Program-made: the position numbers and the translations under genes
Source: Desulfobulbaceae bacterium
GTDB lineage: Bacteria > Desulfobacterota > Desulfobulbia > Desulfobulbales > Desulfobulbaceae
Direction: 5' to 3'
Assembly: GCA_019163135.1 (NCBI GenBank)
Contig: JAFLKR010000051.1
Span: 48,904-112,903, forward strand
DNA length: 64,000 bases
The notes under the pieces: generated by a model
What the model saw: the letters and a program-made list of their open reading frames with translations, nothing else
Told to the model about the DNA's origin: nothing
Databases searched by the model: none
Shown here: piece after piece, positions 9,623-21,328 of the stretch
How the letters are laid out: each line of letters starts with the position of its first letter
Position numbering within the stretch: position 1 is the stretch's first letter

Positions 9623-12349
9623 TCAAGTATCTTTCTTTTCATTTTTCTCAACCTTTTTTTCCTGATTGCTCCCACCTTGCGGAGGCAACAGCGGTTGCCA
9701 TTTAAGCCAATCCTCTTCGAAGGTTTTGACCAAAGGGAAATGATATCCCGGGGCGGCCGGAACCCCCATCTGCTCAGCCTCGGGGGTTGCCAGGGTGATC
9801 CCGCCGGTAAGCAGGGCTTCCATGGATTCAGTGCTGACGGTCATGCCGCTCATCACCCCGCCGCTGACCCTGACGCCGCTGGCATTCCAAAATTTGGTAC
9901 CAGTGTAGATCAGCTTGGTATAGGCGGGTTCTATATTGGCGGTGATCCAGACTTCCTGGGCGGTGGGGGACAACTGGAAGCCGGTGACCTGGCCGACCTT
10001 GACCTGCCGGTAATAGAGGGGGCTGCCTTGCTTGAGCGAACCCAGGGTCGAAGTTTCCAGGACGATATTAAGTCCGTTGGCCGGTTGGAAGGTGTCGGCG
10101 GCCAGGGCCAGAACGGTGAAATCGGTCTGGGGCTGACCCGATCCGGCCCGAATATCGATATAAGCCCCGGAGAGCAGGGTTTCGAGATGGCGGACGCCGG
10201 TGAGGCTCACCTCCGGCCTGACCAGACGCAGGATGGTGTTCTTGCGGAACAGCCGAGCCATTTCCTGAGGCACACAGACCTCACCGCGGACGCCGTTGGA
10301 GGCAGAATCCAGGCGGATAGCGGTCACCTTGCCAAGGCTGATGCCCTGATATTTGATCTCGGTGTTTTTGGTGATGCCCTCACCGCTGCTGAAATGCAGA
10401 CTCAAACGCAGGGCGTCGGCGTTGGCGGCCTCCTGCAGCGACTCGTAGAGCACGAGGATCTGGCCGGGCCGGAGGGGGTCGCTTTTGGTGCCGCTCAAAA
10501 AGGCGATGCCGCCGTTGAGCAAGGCATCGAAGGGCGCGGTCTCCAGGTTGACGCCCTGGAGGGAGGCGGTGAACTTGACGCCAGCAAAAATATAAAAGCG
10601 GGACGAGCCGGTCACCAGGTCACGATAGCCCTCGTTGACGAGGAGTTGGATGAGGGTCTCTCGACGATTTTTGGCGAGATCGAAGCCGAGCACTTCGCCT
10701 ACCTTGATATTATTGTAGAGAACCGGCGCGCCGACGGTCAGCGGCGGCGCCTTAGCGGTGAACAATTGCAACCGCAACCCTTTGTGTTCCAATTCAGGAA
10801 CCGCCTTAACCGCTTCGCCGTAGGAATCAAAAATCTTGAAAGTGCTCTCCGCCTCCGCCGGGGGAAGGGAGGTGCCGGTTTTTAACTGTGGATTGGCAAA
10901 GGCCACCCCTCCAGCCAGCAAGCTCTGGACCGAACCGAGATTGACCTGGAGCCGGGAAAGGCTGGCCTCGACCTTGACGCCTCCCGAGTTCCAGAACACA
11001 GTTTTTTTGTTGATCAATTCATTATAGGGGTGATGCAGCAGCAGGCGAATATGGACGGCATCCCCCTTGGGGGCGAGGGTGAGGCCACTGATCTCACCAA
11101 CTGCGATCTGTTTGTAGAGAACCGGCGCCCCGATGACCAAACCGCCGCTGTCAGGGGCGATCAGCGTATAATGGGTGCCGGGGCTGATGGTGGGTTTGGC
11201 CATCGGGGTCGTTTCTTCGACAAAACGATCCTGTCGTTTGCCCTCGCCGATTTCAAAGGTGATGAACGGCCCAGTGAGAAGGGTCTCCAGGTGTTTGACC
11301 CCGGTGATGTTCACCTCCGGGCGAATGATCCAGAATCGAGTGCGCTCTTTGAGGATTACCTCGGCCCGTGGGTCAAGGAGCAGGGTGGCGGTGACGGTGT
11401 GGAACTGATCATTGTTGATGTCGATATTCTTGACCACCCCGGTCTTGAGGCCCCGGTACATCACTTTGGTTTTACCGGCGACGATGCCTTCTCCCGTGGC
11501 TAGTTGCAAGGTCATGTTGATGCCGTATTCGGCATCCTCGAAATCTTTGTGGAGCTTGAAAGTGCTTTGGTTGTCCGCCGGATCTGTCTGTTCCAGGGAT
11601 GGCGGGGTGGCGCAGGTAATGCCACCGTAGATGAGCGAGGCGAGCGACTCAACATTGACGGTCAGGCCGCTTTGGACATCGCCGGTCAGGCTGAGACCGC
11701 TGGCGTTCCAGAACCGGGTGCCGGTGCGGATCAGATGGGCAAATTTGGCGTCAATAAAGGCTTTCAACACGATCTTGCCATTATCCTGAAGGCTGTAGTC
11801 CTCCAAATAGCCGATCTGCAGGTTTTTGGTGTAGATATTGGAACCGCGCTGCAGCGAGTAAAGAGTCTCGGTTTCCAGGGTGATATGGAGGCCCGGGGTG
11901 GAGGTGTCGAGGGAGGGTTGTTCGGCCAGCCCTTCAAAGCTGGTAGCTAAATTGGTTGAGCTGCCTTTGCGCATGCCGATATATGAGCCGCCGAACAGGG
12001 TATCCAGGCCGCTGATCCGCCCGGCCGAGACTTCGGGTTTGACGACCCAGAAGGTGCTGTCCTCGACCAGGGCGCTACGGGTCTGGCGGTCCATGGTAAT
12101 AACCAGGTTAACCCCCTGCATCCCTTCGTCAACCTCCAGCCGTTTGACCGTGCCGACGGGAATCCCTTTGACGATGACCTTGGTTTTGCCGGGGGTGATG
12201 CCGGTGGCATCCTGGAAATGTACGGTGATTTCAACGCCGGCATCCCGGATAGTGGTGTAGAGCAGCCAGCCGCCGATGCACAGGGCGACCAGAGGCAGAA
12301 TCCAGATAGGGGAAATGCTGCGTCGTTTACGAATGAGTGGTTTTTCCAT
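9623..12349 (-). CDS. letB: LetB/YebT-type intermembrane lipid transport protein with seven MCE domains
   Basis: This 908-residue protein has one N-terminal membrane anchor (ISPIWILPLVALCIGGWLLY, about residues 12-31) and then seven MCE (PqiB-type) repeats, each about 95-100 residues, at roughly 40-135, 155-250, 275-370, 390-490, 515-615, 635-735 and 755-850. Repeats alternate between forms ending in PEVS.AG/TGVRHLETLL and FWNASG.....GG. PqiB of E. coli has three repeats; seven is the LetB architecture, which stacks rings into a periplasm-spanning hydrophobic tunnel for lipids. The upstream partner letA ends 3 bp before it, so the two are co-transcribed. The C terminus is charged and lysine-rich, and no third partner gene is present. 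Confidence 0.92.
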   Translation of the reverse strand: MEKPLIRKRRSISPIWILPLVALCIGGWLLYTTIRDAGVEITVHFQDATGITPGKTKVIVKGIPVGTVKRLEVDEGMQGVNLVITMDRQTRSALVEDSTFWVVKPEVSAGRISGLDTLFGGSYIGMRKGSSTNLATSFEGLAEQPSLDTSTPGLHITLETETLYSLQRGSNIYTKNLQIGYLEDYSLQDNGKIVLKAFIDAKFAHLIRTGTRFWNASGLSLTGDVQSGLTVNVESLASLIYGGITCATPPSLEQTDPADNQSTFKLHKDFEDAEYGINMTLQLATGEGIVAGKTKVMYRGLKTGVVKNIDINNDQFHTVTATLLLDPRAEVILKERTRFWIIRPEVNITGVKHLETLLTGPFITFEIGEGKRQDRFVEETTPMAKPTISPGTHYTLIAPDSGGLVIGAPVLYKQIAVGEISGLTLAPKGDAVHIRLLLHHPYNELINKKTVFWNSGGVKVEASLSRLQVNLGSVQSLLAGGVAFANPQLKTGTSLPPAEAESTFKIFDSYGEAVKAVPELEHKGLRLQLFTAKAPPLTVGAPVLYNNIKVGEVLGFDLAKNRRETLIQLLVNEGYRDLVTGSSRFYIFAGVKFTASLQGVNLETAPFDALLNGGIAFLSGTKSDPLRPGQILVLYESLQEAANADALRLSLHFSSGEGITKNTEIKYQGISLGKVTAIRLDSASNGVRGEVCVPQEMARLFRKNTILRLVRPEVSLTGVRHLETLLSGAYIDIRAGSGQPQTDFTVLALAADTFQPANGLNIVLETSTLGSLKQGSPLYYRQVKVGQVTGFQLSPTAQEVWITANIEPAYTKLIYTGTKFWNASGVRVSGGVMSGMTVSTESMEALLTGGITLATPEAEQMGVPAAPGYHFPLVKTFEEDWLKWQPLLPPQGGSNQEKKVEKNEKKDT

Positions 12350-12352
12350 GGA

Positions 12353-13657
12353 TTATTGTTGATCCGGGGCAACGGCAGCCGCGTCCCAGAGCAGGCGGGG
12401 ATCAAAGCTCAAAGCCGCGAACATGGTTGAAAGAACGACACCAGTGAAATAAAAAGCCGCCGGGGCAGCATTGATGGAAGACAGAAAACCAAACTGCGCC
12501 AAGGCGCAAAGCAGGGTGATAACAAAGATATCGAGCATTGACCAGCGGCCGATGAATTCGATGTACCGGAACATTATGGCCTTGTGGCGCAGCCAGCTGT
12601 GCCAATGAAAATGGATGGAAAGCAGGATGATGATCAACCCGATAATTTTGAACAGCGGCACCAGCACGGAGGCGATAAAGATGACCAGGCCGATGCCGTA
12701 CGACCCTTCACGAAAGAAATAAAGAATGCCGTCCATAATGGTGGACCGGTCGGGGACTCCGAAAGATTCCACTTCCATAATCGGCAACAAGTTGGCAGGC
12801 ACCGTCAGCAGGCAGGCGGTGAGGAGCAGCGCCCAGGTGCGGGCAATGCTGTTCTTTTTTCTTGGGCGGAGCGAATGCCCGCAACGAGGGCAGCGGTCGT
12901 GGCCGGTTTGGGTCGTATATTCGGCAGGTAACAGTTTGTGGCAGCTATGGCAGAGGAGGAAGCCGCTGGCATTCGGCATCTGTTCCGTTGCCGCCGTTGC
13001 AGTCATTTTTTGATCAGGCCGCAAGGTATCTTGTGCGTCCATCAGCGACCAGAAAAGCTGGTGGTCGGTTACCGCCTGGGTAGCGATAGTGGTGACGACC
13101 AAGCCAATCAAACAGAAAAAACCGGCATTGAGCGACACCGTCGCCATGTGCGACATTTTTATTACCGTTATCAAGACTCCGACGAGGAAAACATCGGTCA
13201 TCGCCCATTCGGTCAGGTGATGATAAAATCGGAAAAAACGGGGCATCCAGGGTGCCTGCCATTGCCGGGACAGCCCCAGGGTGATGAGCAGCAATCCGGC
13301 CAAGACCAGGAGCGGAAAGACCAGCGTGGTCAACGCCACCGTAACCCCGAGGACATACTGCTGCTGATTAAACAAGCGCAAGCAGGCCTGCATGATCGAA
13401 CTATGGGTATTGATGCCAAGGACCGAAAAACTCAGGAGCGGCAGCACGTTGGCAGGCATATAAAGGAAAAGACCGGTAAGGCTCAGGACCATGGCTTTCT
13501 GGATGGTATTGTGTCGGTAGCGGTACAACTGTTGGGCGCAGCGCGGGCAGACCGCAATCTGATGCGGCAGCGGCACGATCGCCTGCAGAATGAGGCTGCA
13601 GTCGGGGCAGACCGTCACGCGAGCGGAGGGTAGATTGAGGGTACTTGGGGCTTTCAT
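12353..13657 (-). CDS. letA: LetA/PqiA-type integral membrane partner of the MCE transporter
   Basis: This 434-residue protein has two tandem PqiA units. Each begins with a zinc ribbon (C17, C20, C37, C40 in the first; CHSC and CPRC near residues 233-260 in the second) followed by about four membrane helices. PqiA/LetA proteins sit in the inner membrane and pair with PqiB/LetB tunnels in lipid trafficking. Only 3 bp separate it from letB. No good Shine-Dalgarno precedes the ATG at 13657, so the start is slightly uncertain, but it leaves the first zinc ribbon close to the N terminus as in relatives. Confidence 0.9.
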   Translation of the reverse strand: MKAPSTLNLPSARVTVCPDCSLILQAIVPLPHQIAVCPRCAQQLYRYRHNTIQKAMVLSLTGLFLYMPANVLPLLSFSVLGINTHSSIMQACLRLFNQQQYVLGVTVALTTLVFPLLVLAGLLLITLGLSRQWQAPWMPRFFRFYHHLTEWAMTDVFLVGVLITVIKMSHMATVSLNAGFFCLIGLVVTTIATQAVTDHQLFWSLMDAQDTLRPDQKMTATAATEQMPNASGFLLCHSCHKLLPAEYTTQTGHDRCPRCGHSLRPRKKNSIARTWALLLTACLLTVPANLLPIMEVESFGVPDRSTIMDGILYFFREGSYGIGLVIFIASVLVPLFKIIGLIIILLSIHFHWHSWLRHKAIMFRYIEFIGRWSMLDIFVITLLCALAQFGFLSSINAAPAAFYFTGVVLSTMFAALSFDPRLLWDAAAVAPDQQ

Positions 13658-14143
13658 GCGGTCAAAGAATGGTGGGGGTGGGGTGAACCGAGATTAAACC
13701 ATGACAATAGGGGCATGCTGGGTATCCTTCAGGGATGGGTACGGAGACGCGATCAACATCGATACCATGGTAATGACATAATGACACGTTCCGGATCGGG
13801 TCAAAACCTCTTTACCGATAAACAGTCCGGCAACAAACGGCACTTGGCCGGTACTCGCCGCCGATTTGGTCGCTGCTGTTTGCCGTGGCAATATACCGGT
13901 CTTGTGCGTGACATACAAGTGTATCTCTTCGAAAAACGAGTGTTTTTATACCGCCCTCGCCATCAGCGGCGCAGGTATTGATCCCGTTTTCCCGTCGCCG
14001 GATCAAGGCTCCGAATGGCGGAATCTCGGGAAACCTTGTATAGGATGCAGGAGGCGCAAGGCTGGCGATCAGGTGGTCGTGATCCAGTCCGAATTCGCAG
14101 TTTTTTTCGCACTGCAAAGAAGTAAAATAGGAGAGAAGAGGCC
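13658..14143. other. Divergent intergenic region between letA and the MFS gene
   Basis: These 486 bp hold short open frames on both strands with no recognisable domains and no convincing ribosome sites. No tRNA, repeat or strong hairpin was seen. It probably holds the promoters of letAB (left) and of the MFS gene (right), whose ribosome site is the purine run just before 14144. Confidence 0.4.
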
Positions 14144-15559
14144 ATGGAGAATCAGCGTCGGATAAAAGGAGGCACAGAAACGGCAAAGCCGATTTCACCG
14201 TACTCGCTGTCCAATATTCGGCTGTTCCTGGCGTTCAGGGTGTTGTTCAACGCCCGATTTTATTATCCCGTTTTCACCATTCTTTTTCTCGATTTCGGCC
14301 TGACCCTAGAGCAGTTCGCCCTGCTCAACACGGTGTGGGCACTCACCATCGTCCTGGTGGAGGTGCCCTCAGGGGCCCTGGCCGACCTCATCGGCAGGAA
14401 GCGGTTGCTGGTCGCCACCTCCGCCTTGATGATCATGGAGATGTCGTTGCTCGCCTTTGTGCCGCTCGGCAATGCCAGGGGCATCTTCATCGCCTTCCTG
14501 GCCAACAGGATACTCAGTGGCTTGGCCGAGGCCATGGCCAGCGGCGCCGACGAGGCTTTGGCCTACGACACCCTGGTGGAGCACGGGTTGGCCGGCGAGT
14601 GGCCCAAGGTACTGGAGGTGCAGATGCGTGCCCAAAACATCGGCTATATTTTCGCCATGACCCTGGGAGCGGCCGTCTATGATCCCGGCCTGATTAATCG
14701 CATCCTCGGTTTCTTGGGTCTGCCTGGGGGAATCAGCCAGCAGGTGAGCATGCGCTACCCCATCTATCTGACCCTGCTGTTCAGCCTGCTGGCACTGGCC
14801 GCTACCCTCAGGATGCGCGATCCCCTAGGACCGCCGGAGCGTTCCGGCCTGCACCGCCCCTCGGTCTCGATCTGGGAGATATCCCGCCTGACCCTGCAGT
14901 CCGGGGGATGGATACTCCGCACCCCGTTTGCGTTGGCGATCATCCTGTTTGCCATGACCTTTGATCATACTTTGCGGATGATCGTCACCCTGACCAGTCA
15001 GTATTACCGCTTGATTGCACTGCCGGAGGCCAGTTTCGGCCTGCTGGGGTCGGCGGTGGCGGTCATTGGCCTGTTTGTACCCAGGATCGCCCGGATCATG
15101 ACCGAACGGTTTTCGCCCGGCAAGAATGCGGTGGTGCTCGGTGGTTCGCTACTGGGCATTTTATTTTTACTGACCCTGTTTATCCCGTATCTAGGCCTGC
15201 TGCCGATGATGGCGGTGTTCATCGGCTTGATGCTGACGAGCTATTTCACCAGTCACTATCTCAACCAGATCACCGAGTCTCACCAACGGGCCACGGTGCT
15301 GAGCTTCAAGGGACTCGCCTTTAATGCCGCCTATGGTTTTATTGGAGTGGTCTTCGCGGTGTTGATTCAGCATTTCCGAGGGGGACAGGCAGCGCTGCAC
15401 CCCGAGTGGTCCGCCTTGCTCATCGAAAACCAGGCCTTCAAGGCGGCGCTCGGCTGTTTCCCCTGGTATCTGGGCCTCGGCCTGCTCCTGGTTTCCCTAC
15501 TGTGTCTGCCCAAGTTGTATCATCAGCGTCCCCAGAAAAACCTTGCCGACGGCGACTGA
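14144..15559 (+). CDS. Major facilitator superfamily transporter
   Basis: The 471-residue protein has about twelve hydrophobic segments and an MFS motif A between the second and third (GALADLIGRKRLL, about residues 79-91). Few charged residues lie inside the membrane. The family moves small solutes by proton coupling or uniport, and the substrate cannot be deduced. It stands alone: letA is divergent and the next gene is convergent. The start is supported by the purine-rich GAGAGAAGAGG just before the ATG. Confidence 0.85.
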   Translation: MENQRRIKGGTETAKPISPYSLSNIRLFLAFRVLFNARFYYPVFTILFLDFGLTLEQFALLNTVWALTIVLVEVPSGALADLIGRKRLLVATSALMIMEMSLLAFVPLGNARGIFIAFLANRILSGLAEAMASGADEALAYDTLVEHGLAGEWPKVLEVQMRAQNIGYIFAMTLGAAVYDPGLINRILGFLGLPGGISQQVSMRYPIYLTLLFSLLALAATLRMRDPLGPPERSGLHRPSVSIWEISRLTLQSGGWILRTPFALAIILFAMTFDHTLRMIVTLTSQYYRLIALPEASFGLLGSAVAVIGLFVPRIARIMTERFSPGKNAVVLGGSLLGILFLLTLFIPYLGLLPMMAVFIGLMLTSYFTSHYLNQITESHQRATVLSFKGLAFNAAYGFIGVVFAVLIQHFRGGQAALHPEWSALLIENQAFKAALGCFPWYLGLGLLLVSLLCLPKLYHQRPQKNLADGD

Positions 15560-15600
15560 CGCTACGCCATTCTCAACGGCTACCGCTCCCGGATAACCGA

Positions 15601-15816
15601 TTACCTGCTTTCCGGAACTCCCAGTTTTTTAAGAATTAGGCCGAGTGGGCAGAATTTGGTAAATCCGAACTGGAGCAGGTTCGCGCCGACAAAGGCGGTA
15701 AACAGTAGCCAGTATCTGCTGATAAAAAATGGATTGCCCGTGCAGTCGACCCCGAGCGCCAGGCTTAACAGGATAAAGCTGCCGGCGATGGCATGGATCC
15801 AGTCGGTGATAATCAT
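15601..15816 (-). CDS. DUF2892 (YgaP-type) inner-membrane protein
   Basis: The 71-residue protein contains two hydrophobic segments (about residues 9-22 and 33-52) and the family signature GANLLQFGFTKFCPLGLILK. The start at 15816 is chosen because GGAGG lies 5 nt before that ATG and the domain begins at once. A longer frame to 15987 is open, but its first 57 residues match nothing and have no ribosome site. DUF2892 is often fused to or beside rhodaneses (as in YgaP), where it is thought to anchor sulfur-transfer activity. No rhodanese is adjacent here. Cys25 and the FCPL cysteine are visible. Confidence 0.82.
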   Translation of the reverse strand: MIITDWIHAIAGSFILLSLALGVDCTGNPFFISRYWLLFTAFVGANLLQFGFTKFCPLGLILKKLGVPESR

Positions 15817-16354
15817 AATTTCCTCCAAGGTTTTTTCTGCTTCGACAGCTATTATTTTCGTTGCTAATGCAGGGAAATTGATAAGTACGGCTTTGCCCGG
15901 CGTCAATCCCGAGCCACTGATAACAAACATGGCCTCGTTGAGTGGATGAAAGAGCGTGTCGATAAGGACAAAAAACAATTTTTTCATTGGAAATACAAGG
16001 GAAACTGATCATTTTTCTCGATTGCGTTGATGGATTAACCAATTTCGATTCAATACTGAGTATTTTTCGCAAAAAAATACAATTTAGCGCCATATACATG
16101 CGAGATTCGTTTTCTTTTTTTGAAAAACTCCTGTAATAATGAAATCAAGAGTGCCAAACCGAGGTCATCAAAGTTGAATCCGGCGGCAGTACCGGGACGG
16201 TTGTCCGTCTGGTCGGGTACATGGTCCGTTTGTATCGGAGACAGTTGGAGGCAAGGGGGAGCATTCTACGTTGGCTGATCATGTTTTCCCGCATTTTGCG
16301 ACGTGGGTGGCATGGGTAACTGTAAAAGCGGTTTTTAGTTGAGGGGGAAATTCT
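15817..16354. other. Gap upstream of acs
   Basis: The 538 bp between the DUF2892 start and acs contain an open extension of the DUF2892 frame and A/T-rich sequence around 16000-16140. No domain, RNA gene or clear promoter was recognised. It should contain the promoters for both divergent genes. Confidence 0.35.
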
Positions 16355-18355
<2,001 letters not shown>

Positions 18356-18366
18356 ACAGTCCTGCC

Positions 18367-18394
18367 ACCATGTGGTCCGCAGGGACCACATGGT
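18367..18394 (+). other. 12-bp perfect hairpin after acs
   Basis: ACCATGTGGTCC (18367-18378) and GGACCACATGGT (18383-18394) pair perfectly around a GCAG tetraloop, 12 nt after the acs stop. There is no U-run after it, so it is not a standard intrinsic terminator. It could protect the mRNA end or act with Rho. Confidence 0.5.
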
Positions 18395-18494
18395 CTGGGT
18401 GAAAAGTATCGCACAGCGCTACAGTGAGCAGGCGGGATGCACCGGCATTCCGTCTGTTTTTTTTTAATCAAAGAATCGAAGCGGTATTTTTTCT

Positions 18495-18521
18495 TTGCAA
18501 CATTTTATTTCATGGTATCAT
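18495..18521 (+). promoter_or_regulatory. Promoter candidate upstream of alaS
   Basis: TTGCAA (18495-18500) and TATCAT (18516-18521) are 15 bp apart, or 16 bp if TTTGCA is taken as the -35 box. The site lies in an A/T-rich patch of the 305-bp gap between acs and alaS, about 140 bp before the alaS ATG. The spacing is short, so this is tentative. Confidence 0.3.
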
Positions 18522-18660
18522 AAAAAATTGTGCCTCCGCCCTCCGATGGCCATCGTTTTTGTTGCGCTATCCCGGGAGCATCGAACAGATGACTCCAGCG
18601 CGGAGCTAACTACACCCCGGCAGTGGGCCATCTTCCAACAATCAACGCTATCGAGACGCA

Positions 18661-21324
18661 ATGACCGGTGACGAAATAAGACAAAGTTTTCTTGAGTATT
18701 TTGAGAGCAAAGGCCACACCAGGGTAGCCGCATCGTCGCTGGTGCCCCATGACGACCCCACCCTGTTGTTTGTCAACTCAGGCATGGTGCAGTTTAAAAA
18801 GGTGTTCATGGGTGAGGAAACCCGACCGTATGTCCGGGCGACCACGGCCCAAAGCAGTGTCCGGGCAGGCGGCAAGCATAACGACCTGGAAAATGTCGGG
18901 TACACGGCCCGTCACCACACCTTCTTTGAAATGCTGGGGAATTTTTCTTTTGGCGATTATTTCAAAGAAGACGCCATTGCCTTTGCCTGGGAATTCCTCA
19001 CCGTCAAACTGGGCATCGATCCAACCAAACTCTGGGTTTCTGTTTTCAACGATGATGACGAGGCCTACAAACTCTGGGAAAAAGTCGAAGGTTTGCCCCA
19101 AGGGCGCATCGTCCGCTTGGGAGAAAAGGATAATTTCTGGGCCATGGGCGACACCGGTCCCTGCGGGCCTTGTTCCGAGATTCATATCGATCAGGGGGCG
19201 GAGGTAGGCTGCGGCCGCCCCGAATGTGCCTTAGGCTGCGATTGCGACCGTTTCCTGGAACTGTGGAATCTGGTGTTCATGCAGTTCTATCGGGATGATA
19301 CCGGCAAGATGACGCCGTTACCCAAGCCTTCGATCGACACCGGCATGGGACTGGAACGGGTCGCGGCCGTGCTGCAGGGAAAATTCAACAACTTTGACTG
19401 CGACCTCTTTGTGCCGATCATCGATTTCATTGCCGATCTCGCCGGGAAAAAATATCACCAGCACAAGGAGGACGACATTTCCCTGCGGGTGATTGCCGAC
19501 CACGCCCGGGCGACCACATTTCTGGTGGCTGATGGCGTTCTGCCTTCCAATGAGGGGCGAGGCTATGTCTTGCGCCGAATCATGCGTCGAGCCATCCGCT
19601 ACGGTCGCGCCCTGGGGTTGACCGCATTTTTTCCGAAGGTCTGCGCCTTGGTAACCGAACGGATGCATACGGCCTATCCTCATCTCAACGATACCCGAGA
19701 GCTGCTGGCCAAGGTGGTCACCAACGAGGAACAGCGTTTCGGCGAGACCCTTGACCATGGTCTCAATAAACTCGACCAGGAAATCCGCCATCTTAAAAAA
19801 GCACAGGGTGCCCAAGCCATTATCCCAGGCGAATTTATTTTCAAACTTTACGACACCTTTGGTTTTCCGGTGGACATTGTTCGCGATATCGCCATCGAAA
19901 AGGGGATCGACTTTGACGAAGCCGGATTTGCCCAAGCCATGGAGCAGCAACGCCAACAGTCGCGCAAGTCCTGGAAAGGCGGTGATGTCGATCACCTTGA
20001 GGCCGGGATCATCGAGCTCGCTTCCCAAGGAAAAAGGACCGAGTTCATCGGTTATGCCACGACCCAGGGCGTGTCCGCGGTCGAAGGGATTATCAATCAG
20101 GCAGGACAACTGGTTGCCGAGGCCCGGACCGGTGAGCATCTGCGTCTGTTTTGCGGGCAGACTCCATTTTATGCCGAATCCGGTGGCCAGATTGGTGATC
20201 AGGGTGAAATCACCTGGCCGGGCGGTCGGTTTGTGGTCGAGAAAACCTTGGCTCCGGTCGAGGGCCTGATTCTCCATCAGGGGCAGTTGGCGCAAGGGAC
20301 GCTGACCACCGGGACCCGGGTGGAGTTGACGGTTGCCGACCGGCGGACCGATACCGCCCTCAACCACACCGCCACCCATCTGCTCCAGGCGGCGATGCAA
20401 AATGTGCTGGGCGATCATGTCAAGCAGGCTGGTTCCGCGGTCGATCATAACCGCCTGCGTTTTGATTTTACCCATTTCTCGCCGCTGACTCTGGGCGAAA
20501 TCTTTACCATCGAGCAGTTGGTCAACGCCCAGATTCGCAAGAATACGCCAGTCGACACCGCCCTGCTCGGACGGGAAGAGGCCATCGCCGAGGGGGCCAC
20601 CGCCCTGTTCGGCGAGAAATACGGGGACGAGGTGCGGGTGGTGACTATCGGCGGGTTCAGCAAAGAACTGTGCGGCGGCACCCATGCCCGGAGGACCGGA
20701 GATATCGGCTTTTTCAAGATTGTCATGGAGACCGGCATTGCTGCAGGGGTCCGCCGGATCGAGGCGGTAACCGGGGCAGGTGCGGTCCATTGGGTGCAGG
20801 AAACGGCCCGGCAGACGGCCGCGATCAGTGTAGCGATTTCAGGACCGCTCGACGGCGCGGTCGAAAAAATTCAGGGCCTGTTGAAACGGCAGAAGGAACT
20901 GGAAAAACAGGCTGAGGCCCTTAATGCCGTCATCGCTCTTTCCAATCTTGACCAGTTGCTGGCGGCCAAGGTCGAGGTCGAGGGGATATCGGTCCTTGCC
21001 GCCAGGGTGCCGCTCAATTCTCCGAAAACCCTAAGGGAGATCGGCGATAAGATCCGTGATAAAATGCAGAGCGGCGTCATAGTCCTTGGCGGGGAATTCG
21101 AAGGCAAGGCAGCGTTGTTGGCCATGGTCAGCAAGGAACATCACCACCGGGTAAAGGCCGGGGACTTGGTCAGCCGGGTTGCGGCTATTGTCGGCGGCAA
21201 GGGCGGCGGACGACCGGATATGGCGCAGGCCGGAGGCCCCATGCCCGATAAACTCGATGAGGCGGTGGGGAAAGTCGTTGGCATTGTCCAAGAACTCGCG
21301 GTGGGCTCGAATGCGGCGGCCTGA
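18661..21324 (+). CDS. alaS: Alanyl-tRNA synthetase
   Basis: The 887-residue protein is a complete class-II AlaRS. It has the catalytic core with GNFSFGDYFKEDAI near residue 98, a tRNA-recognition domain, and the editing domain with HTATHLL near 567 and CGGTHARRTGD near 671 (together the HxxxH...CxxxH zinc and editing site). A C-terminal coiled coil and glycine-rich C-Ala domain (GGKGGGRPDMAQAGG) follow. A second cysteine cluster (GCGRPECALGCDC, about 182-194) is seen in the catalytic part. It is directly followed, 4 nt later, by the ketosynthase gene, so the lipid cluster begins in the shadow of an essential gene's transcript. Confidence 0.98.
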   Translation: MTGDEIRQSFLEYFESKGHTRVAASSLVPHDDPTLLFVNSGMVQFKKVFMGEETRPYVRATTAQSSVRAGGKHNDLENVGYTARHHTFFEMLGNFSFGDYFKEDAIAFAWEFLTVKLGIDPTKLWVSVFNDDDEAYKLWEKVEGLPQGRIVRLGEKDNFWAMGDTGPCGPCSEIHIDQGAEVGCGRPECALGCDCDRFLELWNLVFMQFYRDDTGKMTPLPKPSIDTGMGLERVAAVLQGKFNNFDCDLFVPIIDFIADLAGKKYHQHKEDDISLRVIADHARATTFLVADGVLPSNEGRGYVLRRIMRRAIRYGRALGLTAFFPKVCALVTERMHTAYPHLNDTRELLAKVVTNEEQRFGETLDHGLNKLDQEIRHLKKAQGAQAIIPGEFIFKLYDTFGFPVDIVRDIAIEKGIDFDEAGFAQAMEQQRQQSRKSWKGGDVDHLEAGIIELASQGKRTEFIGYATTQGVSAVEGIINQAGQLVAEARTGEHLRLFCGQTPFYAESGGQIGDQGEITWPGGRFVVEKTLAPVEGLILHQGQLAQGTLTTGTRVELTVADRRTDTALNHTATHLLQAAMQNVLGDHVKQAGSAVDHNRLRFDFTHFSPLTLGEIFTIEQLVNAQIRKNTPVDTALLGREEAIAEGATALFGEKYGDEVRVVTIGGFSKELCGGTHARRTGDIGFFKIVMETGIAAGVRRIEAVTGAGAVHWVQETARQTAAISVAISGPLDGAVEKIQGLLKRQKELEKQAEALNAVIALSNLDQLLAAKVEVEGISVLAARVPLNSPKTLREIGDKIRDKMQSGVIVLGGEFEGKAALLAMVSKEHHHRVKAGDLVSRVAAIVGGKGGGRPDMAQAGGPMPDKLDEAVGKVVGIVQELAVGSNAAA

Positions 21325-21328
21325 GAAG

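Noticed and set aside
9677..10885. Long plus-strand frame of 402 codons opposite letB
   Set aside because: It is antisense to a clear seven-repeat MCE protein, has repetitive Gly/Gln/Asp composition without domains, and reflects G/C-rich codon use.
15817..15987. N-terminal extension of the DUF2892 protein
   Set aside because: A well-placed GGAGG at the internal ATG and the family's usual length favour the short form.
19318..20790. 490-codon minus-strand frame opposite alaS
   Set aside because: It is antisense to a complete AlaRS with no recognisable domain.
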